From the NCBI GenBank assembly GCA_036365455.1, contig JAWQUS010000023.1, positions 3,472,001 through 3,536,000 on the forward strand: 64,000 nucleotides of DNA, given 5' to 3'. Shown here piece by piece: positions 1 to 25,549 of the stretch (the first letter of the stretch is position 1; each line of letters starts with the position of its first letter). A model generated the notes under the pieces. That model was not told where the DNA came from, ran no database searches, and saw only the letters and a program-made list of their open reading frames with translations. Both the position numbers and the translations under genes were made by a program. Origin of the DNA: Macrosoma leucophasiata. Taxonomy: Eukaryota > Arthropoda > Insecta > Lepidoptera > Hedylidae.

Positions 1-85
1 CTATACCTTTTTCCAGTTTTACTCCAAAACACTCATTCACACAAAGTCTCACATCTCTACTGAATACAAAATTTAAAATACTCAC

Positions 86-13738
<13,653 letters not shown>

Positions 13739-13887
13739 TGTGGTAAATTTATACCATTAATCAAAGAAATAAGATAATTGCTGTCCGATAAATAGAAAAG
13801 CCGTTGCAAATGCAAATGGCACAAACACAATAAATATTTGAAAATTGACAGTTTGACATTTGATTGAGTTTTTTTTTTATTTTTTTT
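13739..13887. other. HAUS3 5' flank
   Basis: About 150 bp between the start codon and the foldback element. AT-rich, with no convincing TATA box in the right orientation. The HAUS3 5' UTR and core promoter should lie here or in the foldback arm. Confidence 0.4.
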
Positions 13888-15354
13888 TATTATGGCAAAG
13901 CTTTTACGCATAGTGCCAGGGTCAAGTAAAACGATATTTCGTATTTATTTAAGCAGCGTAAAAGTTAGTATAATATAGTCATCAAGTATAAAAAGTAAGA
14001 ATCAAGTATATTAGTTATCAAGTATAATATGTCAGTCAAGTGAGTTATTCATTTATTGAGATCAAGTTATCGAATAACTAAAGTAAAGCGATGGCTACTT
14101 TACCAGAACATTAACAATGAAGTTTTGGAGGCAACCTGAACGGTCGTGTTTTCGCACTGTTATTCTATTTCACTATACACGGGCACTGTAATAAACCTAT
14201 ACCAAACAAAATGCCACTAACTTTATTCAATCTATCTTAAAAATACACCAAGAAAATGAATTAAAATAAGAACACCATACGCCTCTTTCAAGGTTCCCGC
14301 CAAAACTCATTTTGAATAATTTTGATTGAGTTCATTTGACAGTTAAGAAAAGTTACGTTCCTCATAACGACCGCAACTATTATAAAACCGTGAATTAACA
14401 TGCATCGTTCCAATCACATCTGGATAGGTATCAATTACAAATTATATTATTCTCTTTTATACAGTGAAATGTTTGTAGACGTTTTGGATTACACTAATCT
14501 TAACAGATTTCAAACAATGCTGTACATTATTTACCTAGAGCAAGCTAAGATGTGAAATGGATGTGAACATGCACGTGTAATTTCATTACTTATCGTTAGA
14601 TGTCGCTAAGAGTATTATATTAGTTAATCAAAGTTACAAATCAAACAATGGAGTTTTGGCGGGAACATTGAAAGAGGCGTATCATATGGTGCTCATATTT
14701 TATTTCATTTTCTTAGTGTATTTAAAAGTTATATTGAATAAAGATGGTGGTATTTTGTTTGATATAGGTTTATTACAGTGCCCGTGTATAGTGAAATAGA
14801 ATAACAGTGCGAAAGCACGACCTTTCAGGTTGCCTCCAAAACTCCATTGTAAATTTTCTGGTAAAGTAGTCATCGCTTTACTCGAATAACTGACTGTAAC
14901 TCACTTGACTGACATACTTATTAATACTTAATAAATAATTGATTGACTTTATTATAACTGCCTCAGTAGCGTAGTGGTAGCAGGCCACTACTATTGCGCT
15001 GGAGGTCCTGGGTTCGATTCCCGGGTCGGGGACTATCAGAGATAACGGTTTAAAATCCTTTATCTCTGCTTCTATTGGGATTTTTCCATTTTCTGGAAGT
15101 TTCCCAGTACCCCGGAGTTTGGTAATGTGCCCGGAGATGGCAACAGGTTCGCCACCTGTTACATGGGCCAAAACGTAACCGGCGAGTCGTGGGTGTTTGC
15201 ATGTATGATTGAATGCATGCATTTACCTCTGCCTACCCCTTCGGGGATTACAGGCGTGAAGTTACTTTATTATACTAACTTTTACGATGCTTTAAGAATA
15301 TGAAATATCGTTTTACTTGACACTGGCAATATGCGTAATAGCGATGCCATAATA
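13888..15354. mobile_element. Foldback element (family K), arms of about 400 bp
   Basis: The left arm 13888-14312 (from 'tattatggcaaagc' to 'cccgccaaaactc') is repeated inverted at 14647-15354, the latter interrupted by SINE A at 14957-15263. Arms share long blocks, e.g. the 'gtcaagtaaaacgatatttc' and 'atacacgggcactgtaataa' segments. The central spacer is about 335 bp. No transposase frame is visible. A shorter relative is at 18949-19318. Confidence 0.85.
14957..15263 (+). repeat. tRNA-derived SINE (family A)
   Basis: Full copy with A-box-like TAGCGTAGTGG and B box GGTTCGATTCC. Exact 11 bp target-site duplication ACTTTATTATA at 14946-14956 and 15264-15274. Inserted in the right arm of the foldback. 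Confidence 0.95.
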
Positions 15355-15633
15355 ACAAAAAAAAAATCAAGCAATGGCAGTGGCATCTTGTATGATTATT
15401 TTTTTGAATTCTTCTAATACATTTTCTTAAAAAACAAAAAGCCGGTACAATTTAAAATCGTTCTCTTTGTTACTTCCCTTAGTAGTTTTATTTTATTGCC
15501 TAATTTGTTTATATTTTTTTATTCTATATCCACTACAATATGTATGAGTAGGTAATATGTTTACACCTATCTACAAATCTATGATAGCTCTACAACACGA
15601 TGTCGTACTCTTCTCGCTCGCCGCCACCCTACC

Positions 15634-15844
15634 AAAGAATATGTAATAATACAAGGTACGTATAGAATGGACACTTCGACGCCCGATTTCCCCGCATCAC
15701 CCAACCTCTTATGGGTGACGGTTGGTATTTTCTACGTGCTACGCACACAGGTGCACGTGTAAATACACGTTACTGATTGATGTATGTGTAATAGAGACCA
15801 AATTAAGCGTTTATATGGAATTTTGGCGGAGTGTCCGCGGTGTG
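15634..15844 (+). mobile_element. Family J element, copy 1
   Basis: A 211 bp unit from 'aaagaatatgtaataatac' to 'gtgtccgcggtgtg', flanked by an exact 8 bp target-site duplication ACCCTACC (15626-15633 and 15845-15852). It contains the CAGGTGCACGTG palindromic core. Confidence 0.85.
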
Positions 15845-16738
15845 ACCCTACCTTGTCGCTACGGGTCTGACACCCTTGGGAAAACGACCTCGCCTAAATG
15901 CATTATTTTAAATTAAAAAGTGAGGAATGTTGAATTTTCACTCACTTCACTTCACTTCACAAAAAGAGGTTTCACTGTGGGTACACAGTGATACCTGGTA
16001 CCAACTAGTGATAGCACTGCTGGGATTTGTAGGGACTAATATATTTAATTAACACTTAAAGAGGGTTCCCTGGGTAAATAGGCACCCAGTTTCCTAATAA
16101 AGCTGGATAACATCACAACTCTGTCTTCTTTAAAAGAGTGTCCCAAGACAAGAGAGTCCGAGTCATTACTTATCTAAACCCAAATAAATTATTTGACTTA
16201 GATGGGCTATTGAGCTACAAAGTTCATATCGGTAATTATAGATATATATACTAAAATGAATTTGCATACTTTTTGAAGTTATAACTTCCTTTTGTTGGTG
16301 GGGTAGGTATAGACCTACCTATCAAATGAACGAGCAGTTAAGATTTTTTTCCAAATGATCTGAACAACAACCATTTGCCATGACGCACTCGCGTGCACAG
16401 CCCCACTGTTGACGCGGTATGGTGATTATAATGAGAACAGTAAATCATTTAACAAGTGACACAAAGAATGGAGGAAGAGTGTCCAATTGGCCTATTAGCC
16501 AATTCAGTGGCCCCTCGGTTTTGGTATATCCTCGCACTTGAACGTTTTGTAAGTTCAAGGTCGGGATTGCGTGTTGTTGGTACGAAAATATGGTTAAAAT
16601 GAGATTTAAAACTTCAAAATTATTTAAAAACTCTAAAATTTCTTGTCTACATATTACTACTATTTCTACTCAACATATTGTTTACATATTTGGTATTTAT
16701 TCTTGTTTATTTTTTAAGTAGGATAATGCTATACTTTA

Positions 16739-16861
16739 CTGGTGTTAGAGCTTCAGTGAAGGAGCTCGTCGGCGTCGGCACCACCGCATTACCTAATATA
16801 CTTGCCGCTAAATGGTAGTGTTCAGCACTATCATGTTCCAGTCAGGTGGTAATGTACGGCC
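16739..16861 (+). repeat. SINE family B, 5' half only
   Basis: From 'ctggtgttagagcttcag' to 'gtaatgtacggc'; then unrelated sequence. Confidence 0.8.
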
Positions 16862-16897
16862 AAGTTTCTACCAGGCAACCAGATAACAAGGAGAATA

Positions 16898-17260
16898 TAA
16901 TAACAATAATAATGGCAACCCATTATACGTCCCACTGCTGGGCACGAGTCTCTCCCCTTTTTGGGGGGAGGCCTGCAGCTTACTCCACCACGCTGCTCCA
17001 ATGCGGATTGGTGGAGGTGGGTGGGTTAGTGGCCAACCCGCTGTCGGATGTTTTCAAACCATAAGGCCTCCGACAAGGTTTAACGACTGCTATCTATCGA
17101 TACCAACCGGGACCGACGGCTTAACGTGCCCTCCGAAGCACGGAAACGCGCATTTAATTTGCCACTAGCGGTCACCCATCACACTACCCGACCGCGCCCG
17201 CAGTGCTTAACCGAGCAGATCGCTTCCGATCTACACCAGCCGCGGGGCCATGCGCGCTTC
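16898..17260 (-). repeat. 5S-rRNA-derived SINE (family C), full length
   Basis: The head on the minus strand (about 17140-17260) reads 'ggttaagcactgcgggcgcg' then 'gatgggtgaccgc', the internal promoter region of 5S rRNA. The tail is an ATT/AAT repeat. Exact 13 bp target-site duplication AACAAGGAGAATA at 16885-16897 and 17261-17273. Confidence 0.9.
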
Positions 17261-17299
17261 AACAAGGAGAATACAACATAAATAATAAGAAGGGCGTAC

Positions 17300-17800
17300 A
17301 TTATTTATATTTACATTACTTAATCTATCTGCCGCCAAATGGTAGTGTTAAGCACTACCGTATTCCGGTTGGATGGTAATGTACATATGGCCCCGTAATA
17401 ACTATCACCAAGACAAAGGTAACAAGTAAGGTCTTAGGGGTGGCAGCGCATCTGCATTTTGACCTCAGGGGGCCGACCGCCGAATGCTTTCGTTTAGCTT
17501 TCGATTATGACCATCCATCATCTTGTCAGTTTCAGAGATGGGGGATCGGCCCCCTGGTCTTCTCAATTTCTTTTTTTTTTTTTTTTACTGACATAGGTAC
17601 TGGCTTCTAAATCTGTGAAGTGAGTCCATGACAGCCGTATAATTTCCGACTTATGCCTGTAATTTCCGACACAGAGACATAACACCTTAGGCCTCAGGAG
17701 TCAGGAGTGGTAACGCATCTGCATTTTGACCTTCGTCTTTGTGTAAGTGAATATAGGCTGTAGTCATCACATTATCATAACCATTACATACAAAAAAATA
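17300..17800 (+). repeat. SINE family B remnants, interrupted
   Basis: A divergent copy ('ctgccgccaaatggtagtgt') runs to about 17466, is interrupted by a small MITE, and a second partial copy follows from about 17640 to the 'cattacat' tail. Confidence 0.65.
17467..17562. repeat. Small MITE inside SINE B
   Basis: AGGGGGCCGA at the left is matched by TCGGCCCCCT at the right, about 95 bp apart, splitting the SINE B 'gacctctggtc' segment. Confidence 0.7.
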
Positions 17801-17994
17801 AAAAATAAATCTATTCGACAACAGATGGCGCAAACAACATAAAAATTTTGATTAAAACCACAGATATTAATTTAATCTCATTTTATCCACAACGGGCCAG
17901 ATGCAAAATATATTTTTTTCGATTGAAAAATTATTTATTATAGCACAGGATGTTAATAACGGCTATGTATAAAAACGTTGCCACTTCTGAGACC

Positions 17995-18257
17995 TCTATG
18001 TTGTTATGCCTCTCCGCCGGAAATAACTGAGTGCCTAGTGCGAGATTTTATGCGAATTCGATCGCGTAAGAATAAACGCAGATTTGTATGGAATTGAAGG
18101 AGCGTCATCTATTCACCACTAGATCTCTCGCACCAGGCACTCAGGGCCGTGCATTACCACCTGACCGGAACACGATAGTGCTGAACCATTTAGCGGCTAA
18201 TAGATTGGGTAATACGGTGGTGTTTACACCCGCGAGCTCCATCACTGAAGCTACCAC
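17995..18257 (-). repeat. SINE family B interrupted by a palindromic MITE
   Basis: The 'gttatgcctctccgccggaa' half and the 'ggccgtgcattaccacctga' half are contiguous in other copies; here 118 bp of MITE lies between. Confidence 0.8.
18027..18144. mobile_element. Palindromic MITE (family F), short copy
   Basis: Ends CTGAGTGCCTAG and inverted GGCACTCAG, with the family's 'gcgagattttatgcgaattc' and 'gtatggaattgaaggagcgt' segments. The right arm is mostly deleted. Confidence 0.75.
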
Positions 18258-18948
18258 AGAGGTTACCAAACTATTTTTTCTTGTAGACACCTTTCAATTT
18301 TTTTTCTGGTTTCCGTGAGCCCCCTTGCTACATTTATATCACATTCCCATATTTCCAACGCCTACGTAGACCGCCATCGAGTCCCATGGGCCCCAGGGGG
18401 TCTATATGGACCACTTTGGGCATCACTGCTCTACCACAAATAGAATGATCGTCTCCATATTGCACAATGTGTGTTGATTTCTTCACTCACTCACTTCACA
18501 AATATGAGTATCTTGATTGCTTATACTAAGCTATATTTTGGGTCAAAATATTTTCAAGAGTAGAAAGTTAAAATTCGCAAGCGCATGTTATTTTGTTGGT
18601 AATGCAATCATGTTTATTTTAATAATAATTCGTTGCCTATAGTGGCCACTTGGGATGGAGTCTCTTACCTTAGCTATTTTTAAGTGTTTACATTGGTCTT
18701 TAGAAAATTACTGACGCTTTATTGTCAACAAGCAATTAAAGTGCGTTTTTTTAAGCATCTTTGGCTATAGCTATGATTATTAACCCGTCAAATGTAGGTA
18801 CTAAATTATGACTACATCAAATTCGTTAAAAAATTTGTTAGGCTATAAAGGTTATTTAATATACAGGCAATAGGTACCTATTACAAAAATATTCTTGAGT
18901 CAAATCCCTAAAACATAATAGGTACCTACTTTTTTATAGTTAATGGCA

Positions 18949-19318
18949 TCGCTGTTAAGCATATTGGCGGTGTCGAGTAAAACGATATTTCGTATTCGTA
19001 TCACACCGCGGACACTCTGCCAAAATTCCATACAAAAGCTTAATTTGGTCTCTATTACACAGGCATCAATCAGTGACGTGTATTTACACGTGCACCTGTG
19101 TGCGTAGCTCGTAGAGAATACCAATCGTTGCCCTTATAAGGGGAAGAGGTTGGGTGATGCGGGGAAATCGGGCGGGACGTCGAAGTGTCCATTCTATAGG
19201 TACGTAGTATTATTGCATATTCTCTGTTCGTATTTAAGCAGCGTAAAAGTTAGTATCAATCAGTCAGTCAATTAGATATTAGCGCCATACGCCTCTTTCA
19301 AGGATCCCGCCGAAAACT
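18949..19318 (+). mobile_element. Family K fragment carrying a family J insertion
   Basis: 'atggcatcgctgttaagcat' to 'cgatatttcg', then J copy 2, then 'atttaagcagcgtaaaag' to 'gccatacgcctctttcaagg'. The order matches the left arm of the 13888 foldback with the inner part deleted. Confidence 0.7.
18997..19226 (-). mobile_element. Family J element, copy 2
   Basis: A 230 bp unit flanked by an exact 8 bp target-site duplication TTCGTATT (18989-18996 and 19227-19234). The empty site is visible in the related foldback at 13888 ('atatttcgtatttatttaag'). Confidence 0.85.
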
Positions 19319-19539
19319 CTAATACCTACCTACTTAAATTGTGGTCGGACCTCTCTAGGCTCTCTACTTGTGGTATTGTTATCTTCTAATTTCAGCATAC
19401 ACTATCTGACCCGGCTAACATCATTCAGCCATGCAGTTATGCCAAGGCCTTGGTGACAATGGGACCACCTGTGAATCCCCTTTAAAACAAAAAATAATAT
19501 TGAAATCGGTATCAATATTTTTTTTTGTTTTGTCGGTAT

Positions 19540-19612
19540 CGGTGAACATAAATAAAAAAAAAGATCCGGACGAATTGAGAACATCCTCCTTTTTTTTTGA
19601 AGTCGGTTAAAA
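19540..19612 (-). repeat. Terminal repeat 'gaccgacttc' type, solo copy
   Basis: Reads 'atccggacgaattgagaaca' then a T-rich run and 'gaagtcggttaaaaac'; the same end occurs at 47144 and 48155 in opposite orientations. Confidence 0.6.
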
Positions 19613-20275
19613 ACTATCAAAGCAAAGTATGTAGGTAAGTACCTAAGTTTTAGAAGTTCACTTGTATGTAGGAAATAAGCTGATCAACCCAAAAAACATA
19701 ACCCTAAATTCCGCTTGGCCCGATGCCCGATACACATAAGGCCGGTTTTATAAACTGTATGATTTATATTTCAAGCATGTGCATCCATCTTTTTCTTAAC
19801 AAAGGTTGCATCCACTATTCACATAAAACGTGGCCCACAATAGCCAGTGTAGGCGTCGACAGCCATCGAAACCTGCTTCCGTGGAAGGAAGCTTTATATT
19901 GGTCGCGTGTCCATTACACTATCATTACTTTTCACGTCATGAAATTCTATGTAGGTAGTTGTCACGTCCAGTGGAAACAGAAATTAAAGAGCATTGTACT
20001 GATGGTAGAGTTTCAGTGTTCTTACCATCGGTTTCCCTCTGTTGTCGCTGGTTCTAACCCTGTAAATCGCCACACGTGTCGCTTTTCCAGTATGTTGCCA
20101 CCGGCGGCGACTGGGAAGTGATTGCCCTCACTTCAGTTTCACTGTACATTGCTTTCTCCGTCGTAGAGAATAAAAGGATGAGGCAACTTCTACTAAACCT
20201 GCCTCTAATTTCTAAAAAAAGACAAAGTGAATTGAATATATTTTTGAAGTTATACTTCTAATACTTATAAGAAGA

Positions 20276-20436
20276 CGAAGCGTAGGCAGGCCCCGCACGA
20301 GGTGGACCGACGACCTGGTGAAGGTCGCGGGCAATCGCTGGATGAGGGCGGCCCAGGACCGTTCGTTGTGGCATTCTTTGGGAGAGGCCTTTGTTCAGCG
20401 GTGGACGTCTTTTGGCTGAAATGATGATGATTCTGA
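20276..20436 (+). pseudogene. RTE-like ORF, last 50 codons
   Basis: The frame reads GRPRTRWTDDLVKVAGNRWM and ends GEAFVQRWTSFG-stop, then a GATGAT tail. This is the typical C-terminus of lepidopteran RTE-like retrotransposons. It interrupts a family M repeat. Confidence 0.8.
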
Positions 20437-20858
20437 TGATGACTTCTATTGCCGCGATTGGAAAAATTATGAGAGTAAATTTTTACGCACCGACAGATGA
20501 AAGTGATATTCTGAAGTTAGTTGCTACCTTAAATAAGTAAATAATAAATCTAGGGTTGCTACACAGATAAAGTCTGAAGTAAAAATATTTATTTAATCAT
20601 TTTGGACAAAATATCGATAGTGCTGTCAAAATGTAAATCCGAGATGGCGACTGCATGAAGTTGTCAACTTTTTCGTCATGGGTGTCGTTTTCATGGTTCT
20701 TGAGGGTGTTGAATCAGAATCAGAATCAGAAACTCATTTATTAATTAAGGGTGACAGGCACCACGTCAAAAATCCGATACTGGTGTCAAAATATAAAAAA
20801 GCCAAGATGGCGGCTGCATGAAGCTCGCCTGATCTAGATAATTGTAATATTTGTAATA

Positions 20859-21442
20859 CAGTAGAAGCTCTTTATTCGGGGTATACGTTCCGTAAATATG
20901 CCCCGAATATAGAACCCGTGAATATGGAATGGTTATTTATATAGAATTATAGGAGATACGTTCCTAGGCGGCGAAATAAAAAAGCAAACATAAAAAATCA
21001 GTTTCATTTAAGTTTTTGACCATACATTTTGAAAAATTACTTAATATCTTCAGGTTTAGGCAAGGGTCCAATTGTGGCAGCATTCAATAATATACTTTAT
21101 GAGTAACAACTTTGTTTTATCTAAATTTTCAGTTTGTTTACATACTTAAAACCGCGGCGAAGGCGACTTTACCTCAAAGGAACCGTTGAACGAAACAAAC
21201 AACGCCGTTAGCTTTTGAAAACACAATCTAGGCGCAGTTTATCTCTTGACGCGTTGACAACGTATACTGAATGCTTTTTATTTAGGGACTCCTACGAGTA
21301 TATATGTACCGAGGTACCGAGTCAATCCGCGAATAAAGAAATCTAAGCCGCGAATATACTTATGCGGACTTGAGTCGCATTTTTTCAATCCGCGAATAGT
21401 GAAAACGCGAATGAAGCAAGCGCTAATAAAGAGCTTCTACTG
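20859..21442. mobile_element. pogo/Tigger-like MITE
   Basis: Terminal inverted repeats CAGTAGAAGCTCTTTATT at 20859 and its inverse ending at 21442, flanked by TA on both sides (20857-20858 and 21443-21444). 584 bp, no transposase frame. Subterminal 'ccgcgaata' motifs recur. TIR sequence and TA duplication fit the pogo branch of Tc1-mariner. Confidence 0.85.
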
Positions 21443-22670
21443 TATTATAAAACATGTCGTGATCAAATGGATACTTTCAACTCATCCAATGAGTATATCG
21501 GAAGTAGGCGACATCGAGCATCCTTCACCGTGTAGTCTACCAGAAAAACAATGACGCCGGCCTATTCTTCAGCCATGCTTTCAGGTGACTTTTAATACAG
21601 TGCAATAATGACTAAAATCGAACGACGGAGAAGCAATGAATGCTGCCCTATATAAATCCTAGAGCCTAGTACTTTCTATGAAGATTCATTAGATAATTAT
21701 AATAATTAATGTTCATTAGCCACTCTCATATTATTGCTATACCTACTTGTTTAATATTCTTCTACAAACAGTACTTACTTTCATCATTTTTTAAATAATA
21801 GGTAATACTAAAGATCTACCTACTTAGTTTACGTTTTTAAGGATTCATTAGGTAGGTATCTGATCGACATTTTTTAGTTTAAAGTTTTTTCTTTATTAAA
21901 AAATATACGTACTCTGAGTGGGTCATACAAGATTTATCTGACAGAATAGGTAGGTATCTATTATTTTATTTATTGATATTAGATCCGGAAATATCTTTTA
22001 ACGAAAATAAAGATGCACGAGATAAATAAACTCAGCACCATCTAAAATAAATAACCCAAGCGCAGTAACATTAAAATAAAAATGGTTGAAAAATGTTTAT
22101 TTTCCCAATTTTCATCTATTTAGGATGGTGTGAAAATCTATTTGAGTGATAAACGGTCAGACGGTAATGGGACGGTGTGTCAGGGTGTCAAGATTGACAA
22201 CACACCATGTTTGTTTCTCTTCGCAGTTCAAGTGTGGGGCGTAGAGAGATGGCGTAGTTGGTTGTACCTAAAGATATTTTACGTACTTAATAAGGTACAT
22301 TAAACAAAAAACGGTCATGTGCATGTCGGGCCACGCGCAGTGTAGTTTCGTAGTTTTTAGGTTTAAATAATGTAATTAATCCCTCCAGACACGAGAAAAA
22401 TATGACAATTGAAATTCAATTGTGTCTGGACGCCGATGGCCTTACGATCCTTGAAAGATTAAATAAATAAATATATATTGTCTATGTAGTTCTTCAAAAT
22501 TTTCGAGTAAAATACATTTGGTCGCCTATTACCTACGCGCAATCTTGTAAAGCCAACTTATGTGTGATAGTTTTCCTTTTAATTTCATTATATGCAGCTA
22601 CTATTGCCTTAACGTTTTAATTCCTTCCTACTACTCCGTTAAGTTGGTAGAGGGCGCACTTGACTCTCCT

Positions 22671-22976
22671 CTGCCTCGGTAGCCTAGTGGTAGCAGGCCA
22701 CTACTACTACGCTGAGGTCCTGGGTTCGATTCCCGGGTAGGGGGTTATCAGAGATAATGGTGAAAAAGCCTTTATCTCTGGTTCTATTGGGATATTTCCA
22801 TTTTCTGGAAATTTCCCAGTACCTCAAAGTTTGGTAATGTGCCCGGAGATGTCAACAGGCTCGCCACCTGTTACATGGGCCAAAACGTGACCGGCGAATC
22901 GTGGGTGTTTGCATGTATGCTTGAATGCATGCATTTACCTCTGCCTACCCCTTCGGGGATTACAGGCGTGAAGTTA
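22671..22976 (+). repeat. tRNA-derived SINE (family A)
   Basis: Full copy with A-box TAGCCTAGTGG, B box GGTTCGATTCC and end 'aggcgtgaagttac'. The protein-like frames within it are non-coding. Confidence 0.93.
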
Positions 22977-23057
22977 CAAACAAACACTTTATTGTACACC
23001 AGACATAACATCAATAGAAATACAGAAAAGAGAACTTATCACAGTACAAAGCAGCTT

Positions 23058-23298
23058 ATAGGTCACGCCACGTAAAAAGAACGCTGGAAGAAAGTAGAAG
23101 GGATGTGTTCGCGCATCGGTACACTCGCGCACGAAAGTACTAGGCCTATTGGTTTATTTTTGATCTAGCTTTCGCTTGCGGTTTCGTGTATTGGTAGGCA
23201 GATTGAAAACTATATTACATAGAATAACATAAAATGAAATAAAAACACATGACGCGCAGCTTGACCGCCAGCGTTCTTTTTACCTGGCGCGACCTATA
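23058..23298. mobile_element. MITE with GGTCACGCC terminal repeats, copy 1
   Basis: Left TAGGTCACGCCACGTAAAAA and right inverse TAGGTCGCGCCAGGTAAAAA, both followed by GAACGCTGG; about 241 bp. A near-identical copy is at 50274-50513. Confidence 0.85.
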
Positions 23299-23360
23299 GT
23301 AGAGTTACAGTGTGGAAACTCGAGGGCGCAGATATGACCTTATTACCTACCTAATCTACG

Positions 23361-23616
23361 TTTTTTTGTATGTAATGGCAGTGGTAAACAAGCATGCAGT
23401 TCACATTGATGTTTGGTGATGACTGCAGCCTATAGACACCCACACAATGACCAGAGGTCAAAATGCAGATGCGCTGCCACTCCTGAGGCATTGGGTGTTA
23501 TGCCTTTGTGCCGGAAATTACAGTGCCGTACATTACCACCTGACCGGATCACGATAGAACTGAACACTACCTGTGCCTAAGCCCGCGAGCTCCGTCAACA
23601 GAGCTCTACCACCAGT
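23361..23616 (-). repeat. SINE family B
   Basis: Poly(T) at left to 'gagctctaccaccagt' at right, with a short deletion in the 'acactacc' region. Confidence 0.88.
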
Positions 23617-24307
23617 GCTCTACCAACGTGCCGGGTGGTGCTCGTAAGTCGTAGCATAGGTAGGTACCTACTTGTAGAATTTTCTTGCATATCAAACAGT
23701 GTATACAACACATGGTCAAGTTCACAATCAGATGAGTCCGGTGACCACCTAAGTACTCGTACCTATATAGCTTTACTAAATTATTTGATTACCTAAACAA
23801 AATGAAACGTACTTACCCACTTATATTAACAATACGCATCATCCGTTATCAGACAAATGAGTATGACCGACACCATAGTGCAACACGGGCTTCCGGCCGC
23901 GGCGGACCGGGGAGTAGCCCACAGACTACTATAATACATACTGAGAGTAGCCATATGCAGGCTTTCCCCTCTGTCAAAGTACAAGCACAAGCACAGGTGT
24001 TCTTACGCCTGTCGCCTAGATGTTTAAATGTATGCGTTTTTTTTTTTTTTTTTTTAGTTCTGCCTTTATGTAGTCGGCCTGTCTCGAGACGGCACTAGTC
24101 TACTTCACCGGGCAATCGGCGAGCGCAGAAGGCGCTCCAGCCTAAAAATGTATGCGTGAAATTGTTTATGTATTTAATTAAAGTGAAGGTGTGAGTTTCG
24201 TAGTAATAGACGTTTTTTGTAGTGCGCGTGTGTCACACGTATTTCGCCCCGCAAAAATAACATACTGTTTTGCGTCGAGAATAAACGCTATGGCAACTTC
24301 CCTCCGG

Positions 24308-24528
24308 CAGAATATATGTAATAATACTACGTATAGAATGGACACTTCGACGTCCCGCCCGATTTCCTCGCCTCACCGAACCTCCTCCCCTCTTATGGGC
24401 GACGTTTGGTATTCTCTACGTGCTACGCACACAGGTGCACGTGTATATACACGTCACTGATTGATGTCTGTGTAATAGAGACCAAATTAAACGTTTGTAT
24501 GGAATTTTGGCGGAGTGTCCGCGGTGTG
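24308..24528 (+). mobile_element. Family J element, copy 3
   Basis: A 221 bp unit from 'cagaatatatgtaataatac' to 'gtgtccgcggtgtg', flanked by a direct repeat CCTCCGG (24301-24307 and 24529-24535). Confidence 0.85.
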
Positions 24529-24878
24529 CCTCCGGTCCGCCGCGGCCGGTGGCTCGTGTTGCTCTGTAACCGACCCTGATGGATACACGGTTTGTAAAAA
24601 TAAAATAACAATAGAATATTAACATGATTGTTATTAAAAAAAAATAGTCATCGCCGTCTCCACGCGTTCATGTTAACACATTGTTTGCTAACTAGAACAG
24701 GATTATCCGACGGCCGATACTCTACAAACTCGACAAAGGATGTTCAAAGAGGACGCTATAACAAACAGGACTAAACAGGTCCCTACGTCTATAAAATTAA
24801 ATGTCATAGGGTTACCAGATTTCAAAAAATGTTTCTATTTTTAAAATGAAGGGTAAATAGACAAATGACTTTGAATTA

Positions 24879-25162
24879 GGTGGTAGAGCTCCAGTGATGG
24901 AGCTCGCGGGCGTAGGCACCACCGCATTACCTATACTTGCCGTTAAATGGTAGTATTCAGCACTATCGTGTTTCGGTCAGGTGGTAATGTACGGCTCTGT
25001 AATTTCCGGCACAGAGGCATAACACCTAATGCCTCAGGAGTGGCAGCGCATTTGCATTTTGACCTCTGGTCATTGTGTGGGTGTCTATAGGCTGCAGTCA
25101 TCACTTAACATCAATGTGAACTGCATGCTAGTTTGCCACTTTTATTACAAAAAAAAAAAAAA
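24879..25162 (+). repeat. SINE family B, member of an inverted pair
   Basis: Full copy with poly(A). It shares diagnostic variants (e.g. 'gtgtttcggtc', 'ggctctgtaatt', 'gcgcatttgc') with the inverted copy at 25316-25549. Confidence 0.9.
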
Positions 25163-25315
25163 GCTAACCATGAACATTTATTTTATAAATTTATTGGCAA
25201 ACATTATAATAATAATATGGTTACCAAATTAGGAGTTTGGCCACGTTTGTGAAAAAAATAGGGATTTGACGTTACCTACTTCTCTCTAAAATCTGTGAAT
25301 CGCATTATATCTTTA

Positions 25316-25549
25316 TTTTTTTTTTTTTTTATGTAATAAAAGTGGCAAACAAGCGTGCAGTTCACATTGATGTTAAGTGATGACTGCAGCCTATAGACGC
25401 CCACACAATGACCAGAGGTCAAAATGCAAATGCGCTGCCACTCCTGAGGCATTAGGTGTTATGCCTCTGTGCCGGAAATTACAGAGCCGTACATTATCAC
25501 CTGACCGAAACACGATAGTGCTGAACACTACCATTTAACGGCAAGTATA
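25316..25549 (-). repeat. SINE family B, member of an inverted pair
   Basis: Poly(T) start, broken at its 5' part by a Helitron at 25550. Confidence 0.9.

Noticed and set aside
20716..20770. Direct repeat AATCAGAATCAGAATCAGAA as a possible CRISPR or satellite
   Set aside because: Only three short units without spacers; part of a dispersed repeat also at 55085-55140.
22839..23075. Protein-like frames recurring at 14878, 22839, 38304, 41188, 48726 and 54547
   Set aside because: They are the same translation of SINE family A in different copies; a repeated non-coding RNA gene-derived sequence, not a protein family.
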